In this document: piece after piece, positions 8,794-16,834 of the stretch
Position numbering within the stretch: the stretch's first letter is position 1
Layout: each line of letters begins with the position of its first letter
NCBI GenBank assembly: GCA_049323655.1
Contig: JBMONO010000034.1
Coordinates: 62,001-126,000, forward strand
Source of the DNA: DB1 sp049323655
GTDB lineage: Bacteria > Desulfobacterota > Desulfobulbia > Desulfobulbales > SURF-16
DNA length: 64,000 nt
Direction: 5' to 3'
Position numbers and translations under genes: made by a program
Notes under the pieces: generated by a model
Told to the model about the DNA's origin: nothing
Database searches by the model: none
Seen by the model: only the letters and a program-made list of their open reading frames with translations

Positions 8794-8841
8794 CCTGGTT
8801 GCTGAAGTTCCTGTCTCTGGTTACCTCGCTGATCACGGACC

Positions 8842-9621
8842 ATGAAAAGAAAACGCAATAAAGAAAAGAGAATAGACCCCCTTTCCTATCGGGAACGCCA
8901 TTACCGGCAACGGGTGACTACCGACGGCCTGATCCCTTACCGGGTGACAGTCTGTGAGACCGATCTGCTTATCCTGGCCGATCATGATGTCCGCGAGGAT
9001 GCTACCAGGCTTGTCCTCCATTACCGATCCCAGCTGGAGGGTTATATTTCCCGTTTTCCCGATTTTCTCTCCTCTCTAGTTCCTTTGCCGGAGGACACAT
9101 TAGCCTGTCCGATTGCTCGCGCCATGCTATGGGCCGGCAGGGTCGCTGGCGTTGGGCCGATGGCGGCGGTGGCCGGTGCCATCGCTGAATATGTCGGCAC
9201 CGATCTGATCCGCTCCGGGGTAACCGGCGAAATTCTCATTGAAAACGGCGGTGACATTTTTGTCTCTCGGCAGCGGTCCTGCTCTGTGGCAATTTATTCC
9301 GGAGCCTCGCCGCTCAGCAACAGGATCGGTATCCGGATTTCGACCGCCCTCATGCCCCTCGGCGTCTGTACCTCATCCGGCACTATTGGTCACTCGCTGA
9401 GCTTCGGACAGGCCGACTCGGTTACCGTGCTGGCGCGCTCGACGCCGCTGGCCGATGCAGCTGCCACCCGGATCGGCAACGAGATAAAGGCGCGAACCGA
9501 TATCGAGCATGCCCTGGCCGTTGCCCGCGCCCTTCCCGGACTGATCGGGGTGGTGATTGTTCACCATGACCAGCTCGGCATCTGGGGCGACATCGAACTG
9601 GTCCCTTTAACGGGCGGCTGA
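8842..9621 (+). CDS. UPF0280 family protein (ApbE-like fold)
   Basis: A 259-residue protein of the UPF0280 family, structurally related to ApbE-type flavin transferases. Characteristic segments are YRERHYRQRV at the N-terminus, GVGPMAAVAGAIAEYVG, ILIENGGDIF and CTSSGTIGHSLSFGQADSVTVLA. The GTIGHSLSFG region corresponds to the FAD/Mg-binding segment of ApbE. No signal peptide is seen, so it acts in the cytoplasm. Function is not established; members are common in methanogens and sulfate reducers. It begins 48 bp from the divergent DUF2064 gene and ends 42 bp from the convergent HAD gene, so it is probably monocistronic. Confidence 0.85.
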   Translation: MKRKRNKEKRIDPLSYRERHYRQRVTTDGLIPYRVTVCETDLLILADHDVREDATRLVLHYRSQLEGYISRFPDFLSSLVPLPEDTLACPIARAMLWAGRVAGVGPMAAVAGAIAEYVGTDLIRSGVTGEILIENGGDIFVSRQRSCSVAIYSGASPLSNRIGIRISTALMPLGVCTSSGTIGHSLSFGQADSVTVLARSTPLADAAATRIGNEIKARTDIEHALAVARALPGLIGVVIVHHDQLGIWGDIELVPLTGG

Positions 9622-9663
9622 GTCGACGCGCCGTCTGCCTACCCACGCCAACCGCTCTTTCCG

Positions 9664-10359
9664 TTATACAGGTTTTTCCTCCTCCAGTTCCATTAGTTCC
9701 TTAAAAAAGATGATGGACGGAAATCTCCTTGAATAGACTACTGGTCTGGTACTGCTTGATTTCGCCACATAGATCAGTGCCCTGATGCCGTAGGTTGCGG
9801 CACTTGCCAGGACTTTTTCGTTGTCGTCAGCGAGCATGGTGGTGTTTTTGTCAAAGTCAATAAAGTCATGCAGTTTTCTCCAGAATTGCGGGTTTTCCTT
9901 GGCAATGCCCACCTCTTCGGAGCAGACGATTTTATCAAAGTGCGATTCGATCTCGGTTTTCGCCATTTTGATGGAGATGGTGCGGCTGTGGGCGTTGGTC
10001 ACCAGGTAGATTTTCTTCCCCATTTCCCGGCAGTATTCGAGAAAATCGATAACATAGGGGTGCACCTGGATGAGATGGTGCAGCCTTCGCTTCATGTCGG
10101 CAATGTCGAGTCCGAGTTCGCTTGACCAGTAGTCAATGTCGGTCCATTTCAGGCTTCCTTCGTGGCTTTTGTATTTTGCCATCAGCTCTTCGTAGGCCTG
10201 CCAGAAATTGATATTGTTTTCCCTGGCATAGATTTCCGGGACATGCTCCTCCCAGAAATAATCGTCAAAATGACGATCGAGCAGGGTGCCGTCCATGTCA
10301 AGCAGCACTGTCTCGATGTTTTTCCAGTTTATTTGCGGAACCAGTTTTTTCGCCAGCAT
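9664..10359 (-). CDS. HAD-superfamily hydrolase, YrfG-like GMP/IMP nucleotidase
   Basis: HAD hydrolase of 231 residues. Motif I is LLDMDGTLLDRHFDDYFW, where FDDYFWEE is typical of the YrfG (GMP/IMP nucleotidase) branch; motif II is LVTNAH; the Lys is in GIAKENPQFW; motif IV is TTMLADDNEKVL. The cap domain is helical. It would dephosphorylate purine nucleotides, but substrate is inferred from similarity of the signature only. The gene abuts the stop codon of the YkgJ gene without spacing, so the two are cotranscribed. Confidence 0.85.
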   Translation of the reverse strand: MLAKKLVPQINWKNIETVLLDMDGTLLDRHFDDYFWEEHVPEIYARENNINFWQAYEELMAKYKSHEGSLKWTDIDYWSSELGLDIADMKRRLHHLIQVHPYVIDFLEYCREMGKKIYLVTNAHSRTISIKMAKTEIESHFDKIVCSEEVGIAKENPQFWRKLHDFIDFDKNTTMLADDNEKVLASAATYGIRALIYVAKSSSTRPVVYSRRFPSIIFFKELMELEEEKPV

Positions 10360-11094
10360 TTATCGCCCCAATCGGTTTATGATATCGCCCACCGTTTCAT
10401 TGCCGATTTTTTCTCTGGCAATGACAGCCAGCAGGTCACTTATTTCCCTTGCCTCCTTCGGCAGGAGGAGGAATCCTGGTATCCTTTCCGCCTGCAGAAT
10501 TTTTTCGTGCGCCGTTCTGATTCTTTCTCTTTTTTTCATTCGTTTCAGGATATCCGCCTGTTCCGGTCGGCAACACATCACTCGCAGCACCTCAATGAGG
10601 TTCCCCCATATCCTGCCTTGGCCGATGTGCTCGATAAGTTGCAGCATTACCGTGTTGATCGTAACGATGCGTCCCGGCAGGGTTGCCTCGCCGCTGCTGC
10701 AGTTGTTTTGCGAAAAGAAACTTCGGCAGGAAAAGGGCCGCGCCGTATAAACGGTGCAGTTGTTTTTCTCCAGTAATGGGCAGGGAAGTGCCGGCTGATG
10801 CACTGTTTCTTTTGTTTCGATCACCCGTCGCTGCAGGCAGATTCGGGCGGCAGCGTTGGTGGTCATGGAAGGTGTGGCGGTTACCGGCGCCCTGTCGAGC
10901 ATATCAGCGAACCAATCGATTTTTCCCGATGACCGTACGTGGTTGAGAATGCCTTCCGCTTCGCATTCTGTCATCATGACGTTCGCTGTGCAGCAGGCCG
11001 CGCAGCCTTGATGGCAATAAAAGTTCTCCCGCTTCAGCCATTGGGCATGATGCTGATAGAGTATGGCCAGAATGTCGGCCTCGTTATTTCGCAT
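10360..11094 (-). CDS. YkgJ family cysteine-cluster protein
   Basis: A 244-residue putative metal-binding protein. The cysteine cluster that defines the family (also called UPF0153 or CxxCxxCC) is seen as CHQGCAACC near residue 28, later C-L-Q-R, CPLLEKNNCTVYTARPFSCRSFF. Such clusters bind zinc or an Fe-S centre. The ATG at 11094 is preceded by AAGGAACG; an in-frame ATG at 11127 would add eleven residues. Its stop is immediately followed by the HAD gene, and the DUF1232 remnant and pyrD lie upstream on the same strand, so it may belong to the end of the par-pyr transcript. Function unknown. Confidence 0.8.
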   Translation of the reverse strand: MRNNEADILAILYQHHAQWLKRENFYCHQGCAACCTANVMMTECEAEGILNHVRSSGKIDWFADMLDRAPVTATPSMTTNAAARICLQRRVIETKETVHQPALPCPLLEKNNCTVYTARPFSCRSFFSQNNCSSGEATLPGRIVTINTVMLQLIEHIGQGRIWGNLIEVLRVMCCRPEQADILKRMKKRERIRTAHEKILQAERIPGFLLLPKEAREISDLLAVIAREKIGNETVGDIINRLGR

Positions 11095-11104
11095 TTTTCG
11101 TTCC

Positions 11105-11325
11105 TTACAGGACGTCGTCCGGCACAAGGCGCATGCTCAACCAGATCAGCAACGCGGAGAAGGTGGCGTCATCGATCAGCCCGAAGCCGAACAAAACGTC
11201 CGGAAGGTGTCAGCGGGCACCAGCAGGTAAATCAAGGCGGCGGCAAACAGCAGTTTGGCCACCCAGGGTGTTCCGCGGTCGGTCATTATTTTCAGATACC
11301 GGACAGAGCGGTGCAGCCGTTCCAT
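11105..11325 (-). pseudogene. DUF1232 (YkvA-type) small membrane protein, interrupted by a 1-nt deletion
   Basis: The ATG at 11325 lies 4 bp after the pyrD stop. It opens a frame encoding an N-terminal half that ends in AKLLFAAALIYLLVPAD, typical of DUF1232, but then meets a stop in TFRTFCSASG. In the next frame the continuation LPDVLFGFGLIDDATFSALL runs to a TAA at 11105. Restoring one base near 11206 (ACCTT to ACCCTT on the minus strand) joins the halves into a normal protein of 73 residues with the conserved VPxDxxPD...GxIDD pattern. The break is seen directly; whether it is a true mutation or a sequencing or assembly error cannot be told. Confidence 0.75.
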
Positions 11326-11329
11326 GCGA

Positions 11330-12245
11330 TCAGGTGAGGACAGCGCCGATGAGATCCCGCACATCGGCAATGCCATGGTGTGACAGGTGATTGGCCAGTT
11401 CCTGAACCAGATTTCCCGAAATTGCCGGATTGATCAGGTTTGCCGTCCCGATCTGTACGGCGCTGGCTCCGGCCAGCAGAAATTCGATGACATCTTCGAT
11501 GTTCATGATGCCGCCGATCCCGATCACCGGGATCTGCACCTGGCGCGCCACCTGCCACACCATCCGCAGCGCCACCGGTTTGATGGCAGGACCGGAAAGA
11601 CCGCCTACCACATTGGCGAGCTTCGGCCGGCGGCTGTGGATATCAATGGCCATGCCGAGCAGGGTGTTGATCAGGCTCACCGCTGTTGCCCCCCCCTGTT
11701 CTGCCGCCCTGGCCATGGCGCCGATATCGGTGACATTTGGGGAGAGCTTGATGATAACCGGTTTGCTGGAGTTGCGGCTGACCTGTTTTGTCACCGTCTC
11801 CACCATAGTCGGATCAGTGCCGAATGCAACTCCACCCTGTTTGACGTTAGGGCAGGAGATATTGACCTCAATGGCAGCTATGGCGGATTCATTGCTTATC
11901 CGCTCGGCCAGTTGGCAGTACTCCTCCACGCTGTCGCCGAGGATATTGACGACGACAGCACAGCGCAGTTGGTTGAGATATGGTATTTTTTCGGTGAGAA
12001 AGGCGTCGAGGCCGCCATTTTCGAGGCCGATCGCATTGAGCATGCCACAGGCGGTTTCCACAACCCCGGGGGGGGGGGTTGCCGGGTCGCGGATAAAGGG
12101 AAACGCCTTTGACGACAATGGCGCCAAGCCTGTCCAGATCGACAAAGTCGCTGAACTCCTTGCCGTACCCGAAGGTGCCGGAGGCTGTCATGATGGGATT
12201 TTGCAGGGTGAGACCACCTACTTTGACAGAGAGGTTGGTTTTCAT
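11330..12245 (-). pseudogene. pyrD: Dihydroorotate dehydrogenase PyrD (class 1B catalytic subunit), frameshifted at a G11 run
   Basis: FMN enzyme oxidising dihydroorotate to orotate in pyrimidine synthesis, partner of PyrK just upstream. Starting at the ATG at 12245 (ATGA overlap with pyrK, GGAGG upstream), the frame reads NLSVKVGGLTLQNPIMTASG, then FGYGKEF and GAIVVKGVS, up to GNPPP, then leaves the family frame at a run of eleven G (plus strand 12068-12078). Family sequence resumes one frame over as VVETACGMLNAIGLENGG and continues with NISCPNVK, KLSPNVTDI, GGLSGPAIKP and GIGGI to the stop. The span of 916 bp carries one extra base; removing it gives about 304 residues, the normal class 1B length, and the junction GNPPPRVVET. 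The insertion may be an assembly error, a real mutation or a variable tract. Confidence 0.85.
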
Positions 12246-13045
12246 GGCCATATCGCCTCCGCCGTGAACACCGGCCCCTCCATGCAGACATGCAGATAGT
12301 TTTTCGCCTGGTCCCGTCCGGGCAGGGCGCAACCAAGGCAGGCGCCGATTCCACAGGCCATGTGTGCCTCCAGGGAGACTTGGCAGGGCGTCCGGCGGGC
12401 CCGGCATATCTCCGCCACTTTTGCCATCATCGGTTGGGGTCCGCAGCAGTATACGGTGGCTGATGGCGGCTCGGCCAGAGCGACGGAGAGCAGATCGGTG
12501 ACAAGGCCGTGGTGGCCTGCACTGCCATCGTCAGTTGCCTTGGTGATGAAAATTCCCGGCAGATCGCTGAGGCCGTTAAACGACTCCAGTTCTGCTGCCG
12601 TGCGGGCGCCGAGCAGAACGGTGATCGATGTTGCGGGCCGTTGTTGCTGGATGGTTTCCGCGAGAAAGTGCAACGGAGCAATGCCCATTCCGCCGCCAAC
12701 CAGAAGATGCCGCTCCGTCCCGATCCCGATGGTGAATCCGTTGCCGAGGGGACCGACCAGCTGTACTGCCTTTCCCGGTTGTAGTCTGGCCAGACGGTCG
12801 GTGCCGCGCCCCATGATCTTGAAGATGATGATCAGTCGTTCCCCAGAGCGCCGATGAATGGAAAAGGGCCGCGGCAGGAGCGGATCGCTGCTCGTGTCAT
12901 CGTTTGTTCTCACCATGACAAACTGACCCGGCAGGGCCGAGGCGCATATTTCCGGACAGGACATTTCCAGGGTGCAGATGTCCCCCGCCCTTTCGATCTG
13001 AACGACCCTGCCTGGTCCGGCGTAGCGATGTTTTTCCTTCATCAT
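12242..13045 (-). CDS. pyrK: Dihydroorotate dehydrogenase electron-transfer subunit PyrK
   Basis: FAD and [2Fe-2S] subunit that passes electrons from PyrD (class 1B) to NAD+. The 267-residue protein shows the FAD-binding segment LPRPFSIHR, the NAD-binding GPLGNGF and LVGGGMGIAPL, YCCGPQPMM, and a C-terminal cluster domain ACGIGACLGCA followed by a last Cys in HVCMEGPVF, giving the four cluster ligands. It overlaps parB upstream and pyrD downstream as ATGA, so parA-parB-pyrK-pyrD appears as one transcription unit. Two adjacent ATG codons exist at 13045 and 13042; the first is used here. Confidence 0.93.
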   Translation of the reverse strand: MMKEKHRYAGPGRVVQIERAGDICTLEMSCPEICASALPGQFVMVRTNDDTSSDPLLPRPFSIHRRSGERLIIIFKIMGRGTDRLARLQPGKAVQLVGPLGNGFTIGIGTERHLLVGGGMGIAPLHFLAETIQQQRPATSITVLLGARTAAELESFNGLSDLPGIFITKATDDGSAGHHGLVTDLLSVALAEPPSATVYCCGPQPMMAKVAEICRARRTPCQVSLEAHMACGIGACLGCALPGRDQAKNYLHVCMEGPVFTAEAIWP

Positions 13046-13962
13046 TCTTTCCCGTTGTTAAGGCCGCTGGTCAGCATCTTGTGGAGCCTTTCCAGGTCAT
13101 CAAGGGAGTAGTAGTCAATCTCGATTTTGCCGCGCATGCCGGTCTGGCTGATGCGGCTTTTGGCGTCAAGGGCCCGGCTGATATCGTCGGCCAGTGCTGC
13201 ACAGTAGGCATCTGGCAGTCCGGGTGCCTGGTTTTTTCGGCTTGCCCCTTTTTTGCCAGGTTTTTTTTTGTTGCTCGCAACGATTCGTTCCGTCTGCCGC
13301 ACCGACAGCCCCTGACTGATGATGCTGTCACGCAGTTCGCGGAGGCTCTCTTCGTTTTCAACTCCGAGCAGTACCCTGGCGTGTCCCATGCTCATCCTGT
13401 TTTCCGTCACATCCTGCTTGGCATAATCCGGCAGGAGAAGCAGTCGCATAGTGTTGGCCACCGTCGAACGGTCTTTGCCTACCTTTTTGGCGATCTCCTC
13501 CTGGGTGAGAGCAAATTCGTCAGCCAGACGTTTGTAGGCCAATGCCTCATCAATGGGATTGAGGTTTTGGCGCTGGATATTTTCAATGAGCGCCAGTTCC
13601 AATCGGTCTTCCGGATCTGCTTGTTTGACGATGACCGGCACCTCGTTTAAGCCGATCCGTTTGGCTGCCCGCAACCGCCGTTCACCGGCAATGAGCTCAT
13701 ATGCGCCGCTGTTGTCAATCTCCCGGACAACCAACGGCTGCAGAACTCCCTTTTCCCTGATCGATTCGGCGAGTTGGGCAAGGGCGTCGTCATCCATTTC
13801 CCGCCGCGGCTGGTAGGGGTTGGGCTGAATCGCATTGATCGGACAGCGGAAAAACTCACGCTGCGTCTCATCAATATCCATTGAATCAGGCAAAAGTGAC
13901 CCCAGCCCTCTTCCCAGTGGTTCGTCTTTTCTCATCTTTTTTTCTCCCAGCGGCACCGGCAT
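13042..13962 (-). CDS. parB: Chromosome-partitioning protein ParB
   Basis: CTP-dependent DNA clamp that loads at parS and spreads to organise the origin region. The 306 residues include the N-terminal GRGLGSLL motif that stimulates ParA, the ParB/Srx CTPase domain (about 40-130: NPYQPRRE, LVVREI, ELIAGERRLRAAK), the ENIQR motif, a helix-turn-helix (QEEIAKKVGKDRSTVANTMRLL) and a C-terminal dimerisation helix. The ATG at 13962 has an excellent AGGAGGG; a second in-frame ATG at 13935, also with GGGAG, would delete nine unconserved residues. parA lies 4 bp upstream and pyrK overlaps downstream. A good parS site lies at 15217. Confidence 0.95.
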   Translation of the reverse strand: MPVPLGEKKMRKDEPLGRGLGSLLPDSMDIDETQREFFRCPINAIQPNPYQPRREMDDDALAQLAESIREKGVLQPLVVREIDNSGAYELIAGERRLRAAKRIGLNEVPVIVKQADPEDRLELALIENIQRQNLNPIDEALAYKRLADEFALTQEEIAKKVGKDRSTVANTMRLLLLPDYAKQDVTENRMSMGHARVLLGVENEESLRELRDSIISQGLSVRQTERIVASNKKKPGKKGASRKNQAPGLPDAYCAALADDISRALDAKSRISQTGMRGKIEIDYYSLDDLERLHKMLTSGLNNGKE

Positions 13963-13966
13963 TTGT

Positions 13967-14743
13967 TTATCCCTCCTGCCGTTTGATGAACTCCCGGCCC
14001 AGATTCATATAGCTCAGTGCTCCCACAGATCTGGGATCATATTCCATTACCGGTTTTCCGTAACTGGGGCATTCGCTCAAGCGCACATTGCGTGGGATGA
14101 CGGTTTTGTAGACCTTTTCCTGGAAATGCTGCTTCACCTCTTTTGCGACTTGAAAGGTCAGTCGGTTGCGGCGGTCATACATTGTCAGGACGAGCCCCTC
14201 AATGCTGAGTTTTTTGTTGTATGAGCGTTTGACCAGGCGAATTGTGCGGACAAGCTGGCTTAGCCCTTCGAGGGCGAAATATTCGCACTGCAGCGGAATA
14301 ATGACCGAGTCGGCAGCGGTGAGGGCGTTCAAGGTGAGTAGTCCGAGTGAAGGTGGGCAGTCGACGAAGATGTACTCGTAAGAACAGAGCAGTGGTTCCA
14401 GTAATTTTGCCAGGTACTGCTCGCGCTTGGAGGCTGACATCAGTTCGACCTCGACCCCGATGAGATCGATGTGGGTCGGTAGCACGTGGAGATTTTCCAG
14501 GCAACTTGCCGGCTTGATGCTCTTTTCCACCTGTTCTCGGTCGAGATAGCAATGATAGAGATGTCTTTCCATCCCTTTGGCGCTCACCCCGAGCCCGCTC
14601 GAAGCATTGCCCTGCGGGTCGGAGTCGATTACCAGCACTCTGTGGCCGAGTTTGGCGAGAGCTGCAGCCAGGTTGACCGTAGTCGTCGTTTTGCCTACCC
14701 CGCCCTTTTGGTTCGCCAATGCAACTATTTTCCCTCTTTTCAT
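13967..14743 (-). CDS. parA: Chromosome-partitioning ATPase ParA/Soj
   Basis: Deviant-Walker ATPase that segregates origins together with ParB-parS. The 258-residue protein has Walker A KGGVGKTTTTVNLAA at the N-terminus, SDPQGNASSGLG, Walker B YIFVDCPPSLGLLT, and LSECPSYGKPVMEYD near the C-terminus, all close to the Soj consensus. It lacks an N-terminal DNA-binding extension, so it is the chromosomal rather than plasmid type. Unlike many bacteria, no mnmG/rsmG pair is next to it; upstream is a 511-bp non-coding stretch holding an inverted repeat, a 155-bp element and parS. Confidence 0.95.
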   Translation of the reverse strand: MKRGKIVALANQKGGVGKTTTTVNLAAALAKLGHRVLVIDSDPQGNASSGLGVSAKGMERHLYHCYLDREQVEKSIKPASCLENLHVLPTHIDLIGVEVELMSASKREQYLAKLLEPLLCSYEYIFVDCPPSLGLLTLNALTAADSVIIPLQCEYFALEGLSQLVRTIRLVKRSYNKKLSIEGLVLTMYDRRNRLTFQVAKEVKQHFQEKVYKTVIPRNVRLSECPSYGKPVMEYDPRSVGALSYMNLGREFIKRQEG

Positions 14744-14761
14744 GTCGATCCTGTTGTGTGT

Positions 14762-14791
14762 GTCGGAATTTTAAAAAACGACGATTCCGAC
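14762..14791. repeat. Short inverted repeat upstream of parA, GTCGGAAT/ATTCCGAC
   Basis: Two perfect 8-base arms (14762-14769 and 14784-14791) flank an A-rich spacer. A close relative occurs at 17604-17633 with the shared core AC(G/C)ACGATTCCGACG preceded by six A. The position just upstream of parA allows an operator or an mRNA hairpin, but the second copy lies downstream of a gene, so a small dispersed repeat is equally possible. Confidence 0.5.
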
Positions 14792-15008
14792 GGGCGGCGC
14801 ATTGTAACTCGTTGTTTTCACTTTCCCACCTGCCATGTTTACGGGTTTTTGCAAGACCATCATGTTTCGTCGAGAATGCTTGTTGAGGCGCCTCCTTTTT
14901 CGTCTGTCGGCGTGGCGGTTCGGGAGTGTGCGGTCTTGCGTTTTCCTCTTTTACCGAATCCTCACCTGTTCGACAAGGGTATTTTTCTTTTTTGGCACTG
15001 TCTTTCTT

Positions 15009-15163
15009 GATGGTTTCGCAAAAAGTCAATTTCGGGGATGGCTAAGCAAAAATCGTCAAATGCGAGGCGCGCACATTGCGAGGAATGAGGCGTACTTGGG
15101 TATGTCGCAGTGACGAGATAATGTGCAGCAACGAAGCAGTTGGCGACTTTTTGCGACGCCATC
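15009..15163. repeat. 155-bp palindromic intergenic element with 19-bp terminal inverted repeats
   Basis: The left end GATGGTTTCGCAAAAAGTC (15009-15027) and the reverse complement of the right end, GATGGCGTCGCAAAAAGTC (15145-15163), match at 17 of 19 positions. The interior carries GCGAGGCGCGCACATTGCGAG and a second half with GTGACGAGATAATGTGCAGCAACG, partly complementary to each other. No coding potential. The organisation is that of a MITE or large palindromic repeat; similar terminal sequences around GCAAAAAGTC/GACTTTTTGC are, from memory, common in intergenic repeats of sulfate reducers. Confidence 0.7.
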
Positions 15164-15216
15164 TTTCTTGTCCAGGGCCCATCGTGGGGTTTGTTCGGCA
15201 ACGGAATATGGAGACG

Positions 15217-15232
15217 TGTTTCACGTGGAACA
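15217..15232. promoter_or_regulatory. parS: parS centromere site
   Basis: The 16-mer TGTTTCACGTGGAACA is the reverse complement of TGTTCCACGTGAAACA, an exact match to the bacterial parS consensus TGTTNCACGTGAAACA. It lies about 0.5 kb upstream of parA, where ParB loading sites are typical. I did not notice another full match in the window. It implies that this segment is near the replication origin side of the chromosome. Confidence 0.93.
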
Positions 15233-15254
15233 ATCGCTGTTTTTTGATGTTGTA

Positions 15255-16388
15255 TCAGCAGGTTAAAAGAGAATGGACGAGCTCTGCGGTGCGGAGCATG
15301 TCGGTAAGTGTTATGGTTTCAGAGGTTGAATGAACGTTTTCCATGCCAATGCCAAGGATAGCACAGGGCAGGCCGGCGGCGTTAAGGAAGTTTGCGTCGC
15401 TGCCGCCGCCGGCGCGATGGAAGGTGAGCGGGCGCTTGAGAGCTTGAGCGGCCTGGCGGGCCCTCACCAGCGGCAGGCTGTCGTCGGCGAGCAACATGGC
15501 AGGGTATTGAAGCGGACTTTGGAAATGGAGCGATGGCGTGCTGCCGGTAAGATGCTGCGGATCATTCCAGCCCTCAACCGCCTGGTAAAAAATTTGATGG
15601 TAAAGGTCAAGATAGGAGCGGAGGCGGGCGAGGTCATGGCTGCGAATCTCGCCTTTGACTTGGACCAGGTCGGGGACAATATTGGTGGCAGTACCGCCGG
15701 CAATGATACCTATATTGGCGGTGGACACATCGTCTAACTGGCCCATGGGCAGACGGGCAATGGCCTGGGCCGCGATCTGAATGGCATTGATGCCATAACG
15801 GGGGCGAAGGCCGGCGTGGGCGGCAAGGCCACGAATCTCGGCAATAACGGCATGGGAGGCCGGTGCACCAGTGACGACCGTATCGACACCGGTGGAGTCA
15901 AGGGCATAGCCGTAGACGGAACGCAGGCGCCTCCCGTCAAAGGACTTAGCACCAAGGAGGCCGATTTCCTCGCAGGTGGTAAGGAGAATCTCCAGCGGCG
16001 CAAAGGGTATCCCCTGCTCGCGCAGGGAGGCGATCGTTTCCAGAAGAATAGCGATTCCCGCCTTATCATCAGCACCAAGCACCGTGTCGCCGGAGCTGGA
16101 GAAGACATCGTTTATCTTCCTGACCTTGATACCCTGACAGGGATTAATCACATCGAGATGGCAGTTGAAGCAGACCGGCGGCGAATGCTGGAGACCCCCG
16201 GCAAAGCGAATGAGAAGGTTGCCGGTGTCGGAGCCGGTGGCGGCGCGCGTATCATCTTCAAATATCGAGTCAGCCCCGAGTTCCCTGAAAAGCGAGCACA
16301 GATAGCCGGCAAGCTTTGCCTCGCCACGGGAAGGGCTGTCGATTTCACAAAGAGTGATAAATGTGTGGGAAAGACGATCGCTGTTCAT
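15255..16388 (-). CDS. M20 family metallopeptidase, PepT-like
   Basis: Zinc aminopeptidase-like enzyme of 377 residues. Metal-site segments of the M20 family are visible: CFNCHLDVINP (His and Asp), VLGADDKAGIAILLE (bridging Asp), LTTCEEIGLLGAK (catalytic Glu pair), YALDSTG, and a C-terminal HRAGGGSDANFLN plus GMENVHSTSE. A central dimerisation domain starts at AEIRGLAAHAG. The layout fits the PepT-like group, which resembles tripeptidases, rather than succinyl-diaminopimelate desuccinylase. The frame stays open upstream, but the ATG at 16388 starts at the family N-terminus and sits 5 bp after the stop of the NIL-ferredoxin gene, suggesting cotranscription. The actual peptide substrate is unknown. 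Confidence 0.85.
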   Translation of the reverse strand: MNSDRLSHTFITLCEIDSPSRGEAKLAGYLCSLFRELGADSIFEDDTRAATGSDTGNLLIRFAGGLQHSPPVCFNCHLDVINPCQGIKVRKINDVFSSSGDTVLGADDKAGIAILLETIASLREQGIPFAPLEILLTTCEEIGLLGAKSFDGRRLRSVYGYALDSTGVDTVVTGAPASHAVIAEIRGLAAHAGLRPRYGINAIQIAAQAIARLPMGQLDDVSTANIGIIAGGTATNIVPDLVQVKGEIRSHDLARLRSYLDLYHQIFYQAVEGWNDPQHLTGSTPSLHFQSPLQYPAMLLADDSLPLVRARQAAQALKRPLTFHRAGGGSDANFLNAAGLPCAILGIGMENVHSTSETITLTDMLRTAELVHSLLTC

Positions 16389-16393
16389 CCGTA

Positions 16394-16834
16394 TCACAGG
16401 CCGGAAGGCATGGAGTTGACTGACTGCAGCAAAGAAACTTCCATGGCCCGAACAGGACAGGCAGAAACACAGAGTCCGCACCCGGTACACTTGTCCGGGT
16501 CGAACAGTACGGCCATGTCCGGCCGTGTAATGTACAATGCGCCGGTCGGGCAGATCCCGGTACAGGCGCCGCACTGAAAACATTTTTCATCATCACGGCG
16601 AATGATAGTGGACAACGACTCGATATTGACGCCAAAGCCACGAAGATAGTCGAGTGCCTCGCGAACATTGTTCTTGTGACCAAGCAGTTCAAGAACCATC
16701 AAGCCCTCATGCTGGGGAAGAATGGTCGCCTTGAGAATGTTAAATTCAACGCCATACTGGCCCACCAGTTTGCAGATGATCGGTTTATCGCTGGTTTCCT
16801 TGGGAAAGCGCAACACATAGATACGTGAATACAT
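16394..16834 (-). CDS. NIL domain / 2x[4Fe-4S] ferredoxin-like protein
   Basis: A 146-residue protein with an N-terminal NIL domain (about 5-75; a ferredoxin-like beta-alpha fold also found at the end of MetN transporters) and a C-terminal bacterial ferredoxin pair: CFQCGACTGICPTGAL and CTGCGLCVSACPVRAM, each a complete CxxCxxCxxxCP motif. Such proteins in sulfate reducers and methanogens have been linked to sulfur assimilation into homocysteine, as small electron or sulfur carriers. The ATG at 16834 is preceded by GAGG; the longer frame begins with GTG at 16864. It lies just upstream of the M20 peptidase gene. Confidence 0.87.
   Translation of the reverse strand: MYSRIYVLRFPKETSDKPIICKLVGQYGVEFNILKATILPQHEGLMVLELLGHKNNVREALDYLRGFGVNIESLSTIIRRDDEKCFQCGACTGICPTGALYITRPDMAVLFDPDKCTGCGLCVSACPVRAMEVSLLQSVNSMPSGL

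Larger units (their letters stand above)
14744..15254. other. 511-bp non-coding region between parA and the M20 peptidase gene
   Basis: No open frame here resembles a protein; the longest ones are short and without good codon bias. The region holds the inverted repeat at 14762, a 155-bp terminal-inverted-repeat element at 15009 and the parS site at 15217. Promoters for parA (minus strand) must lie here but no clear -35/-10 pair stands out to me. Confidence 0.7.

Noticed and set aside
11330..12145. Downstream pyrD part as a separate gene starting at 12145
   Set aside because: Its first 25 codons are the out-of-frame complement of the N-terminal domain; the family sequence only starts after the G11 run, so it is the second half of a frameshifted pyrD.
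15042..15233. Small minus-strand frame starting at the parS site
   Set aside because: Its first codons are the parS palindrome itself, and the rest lies in the 155-bp repeat.
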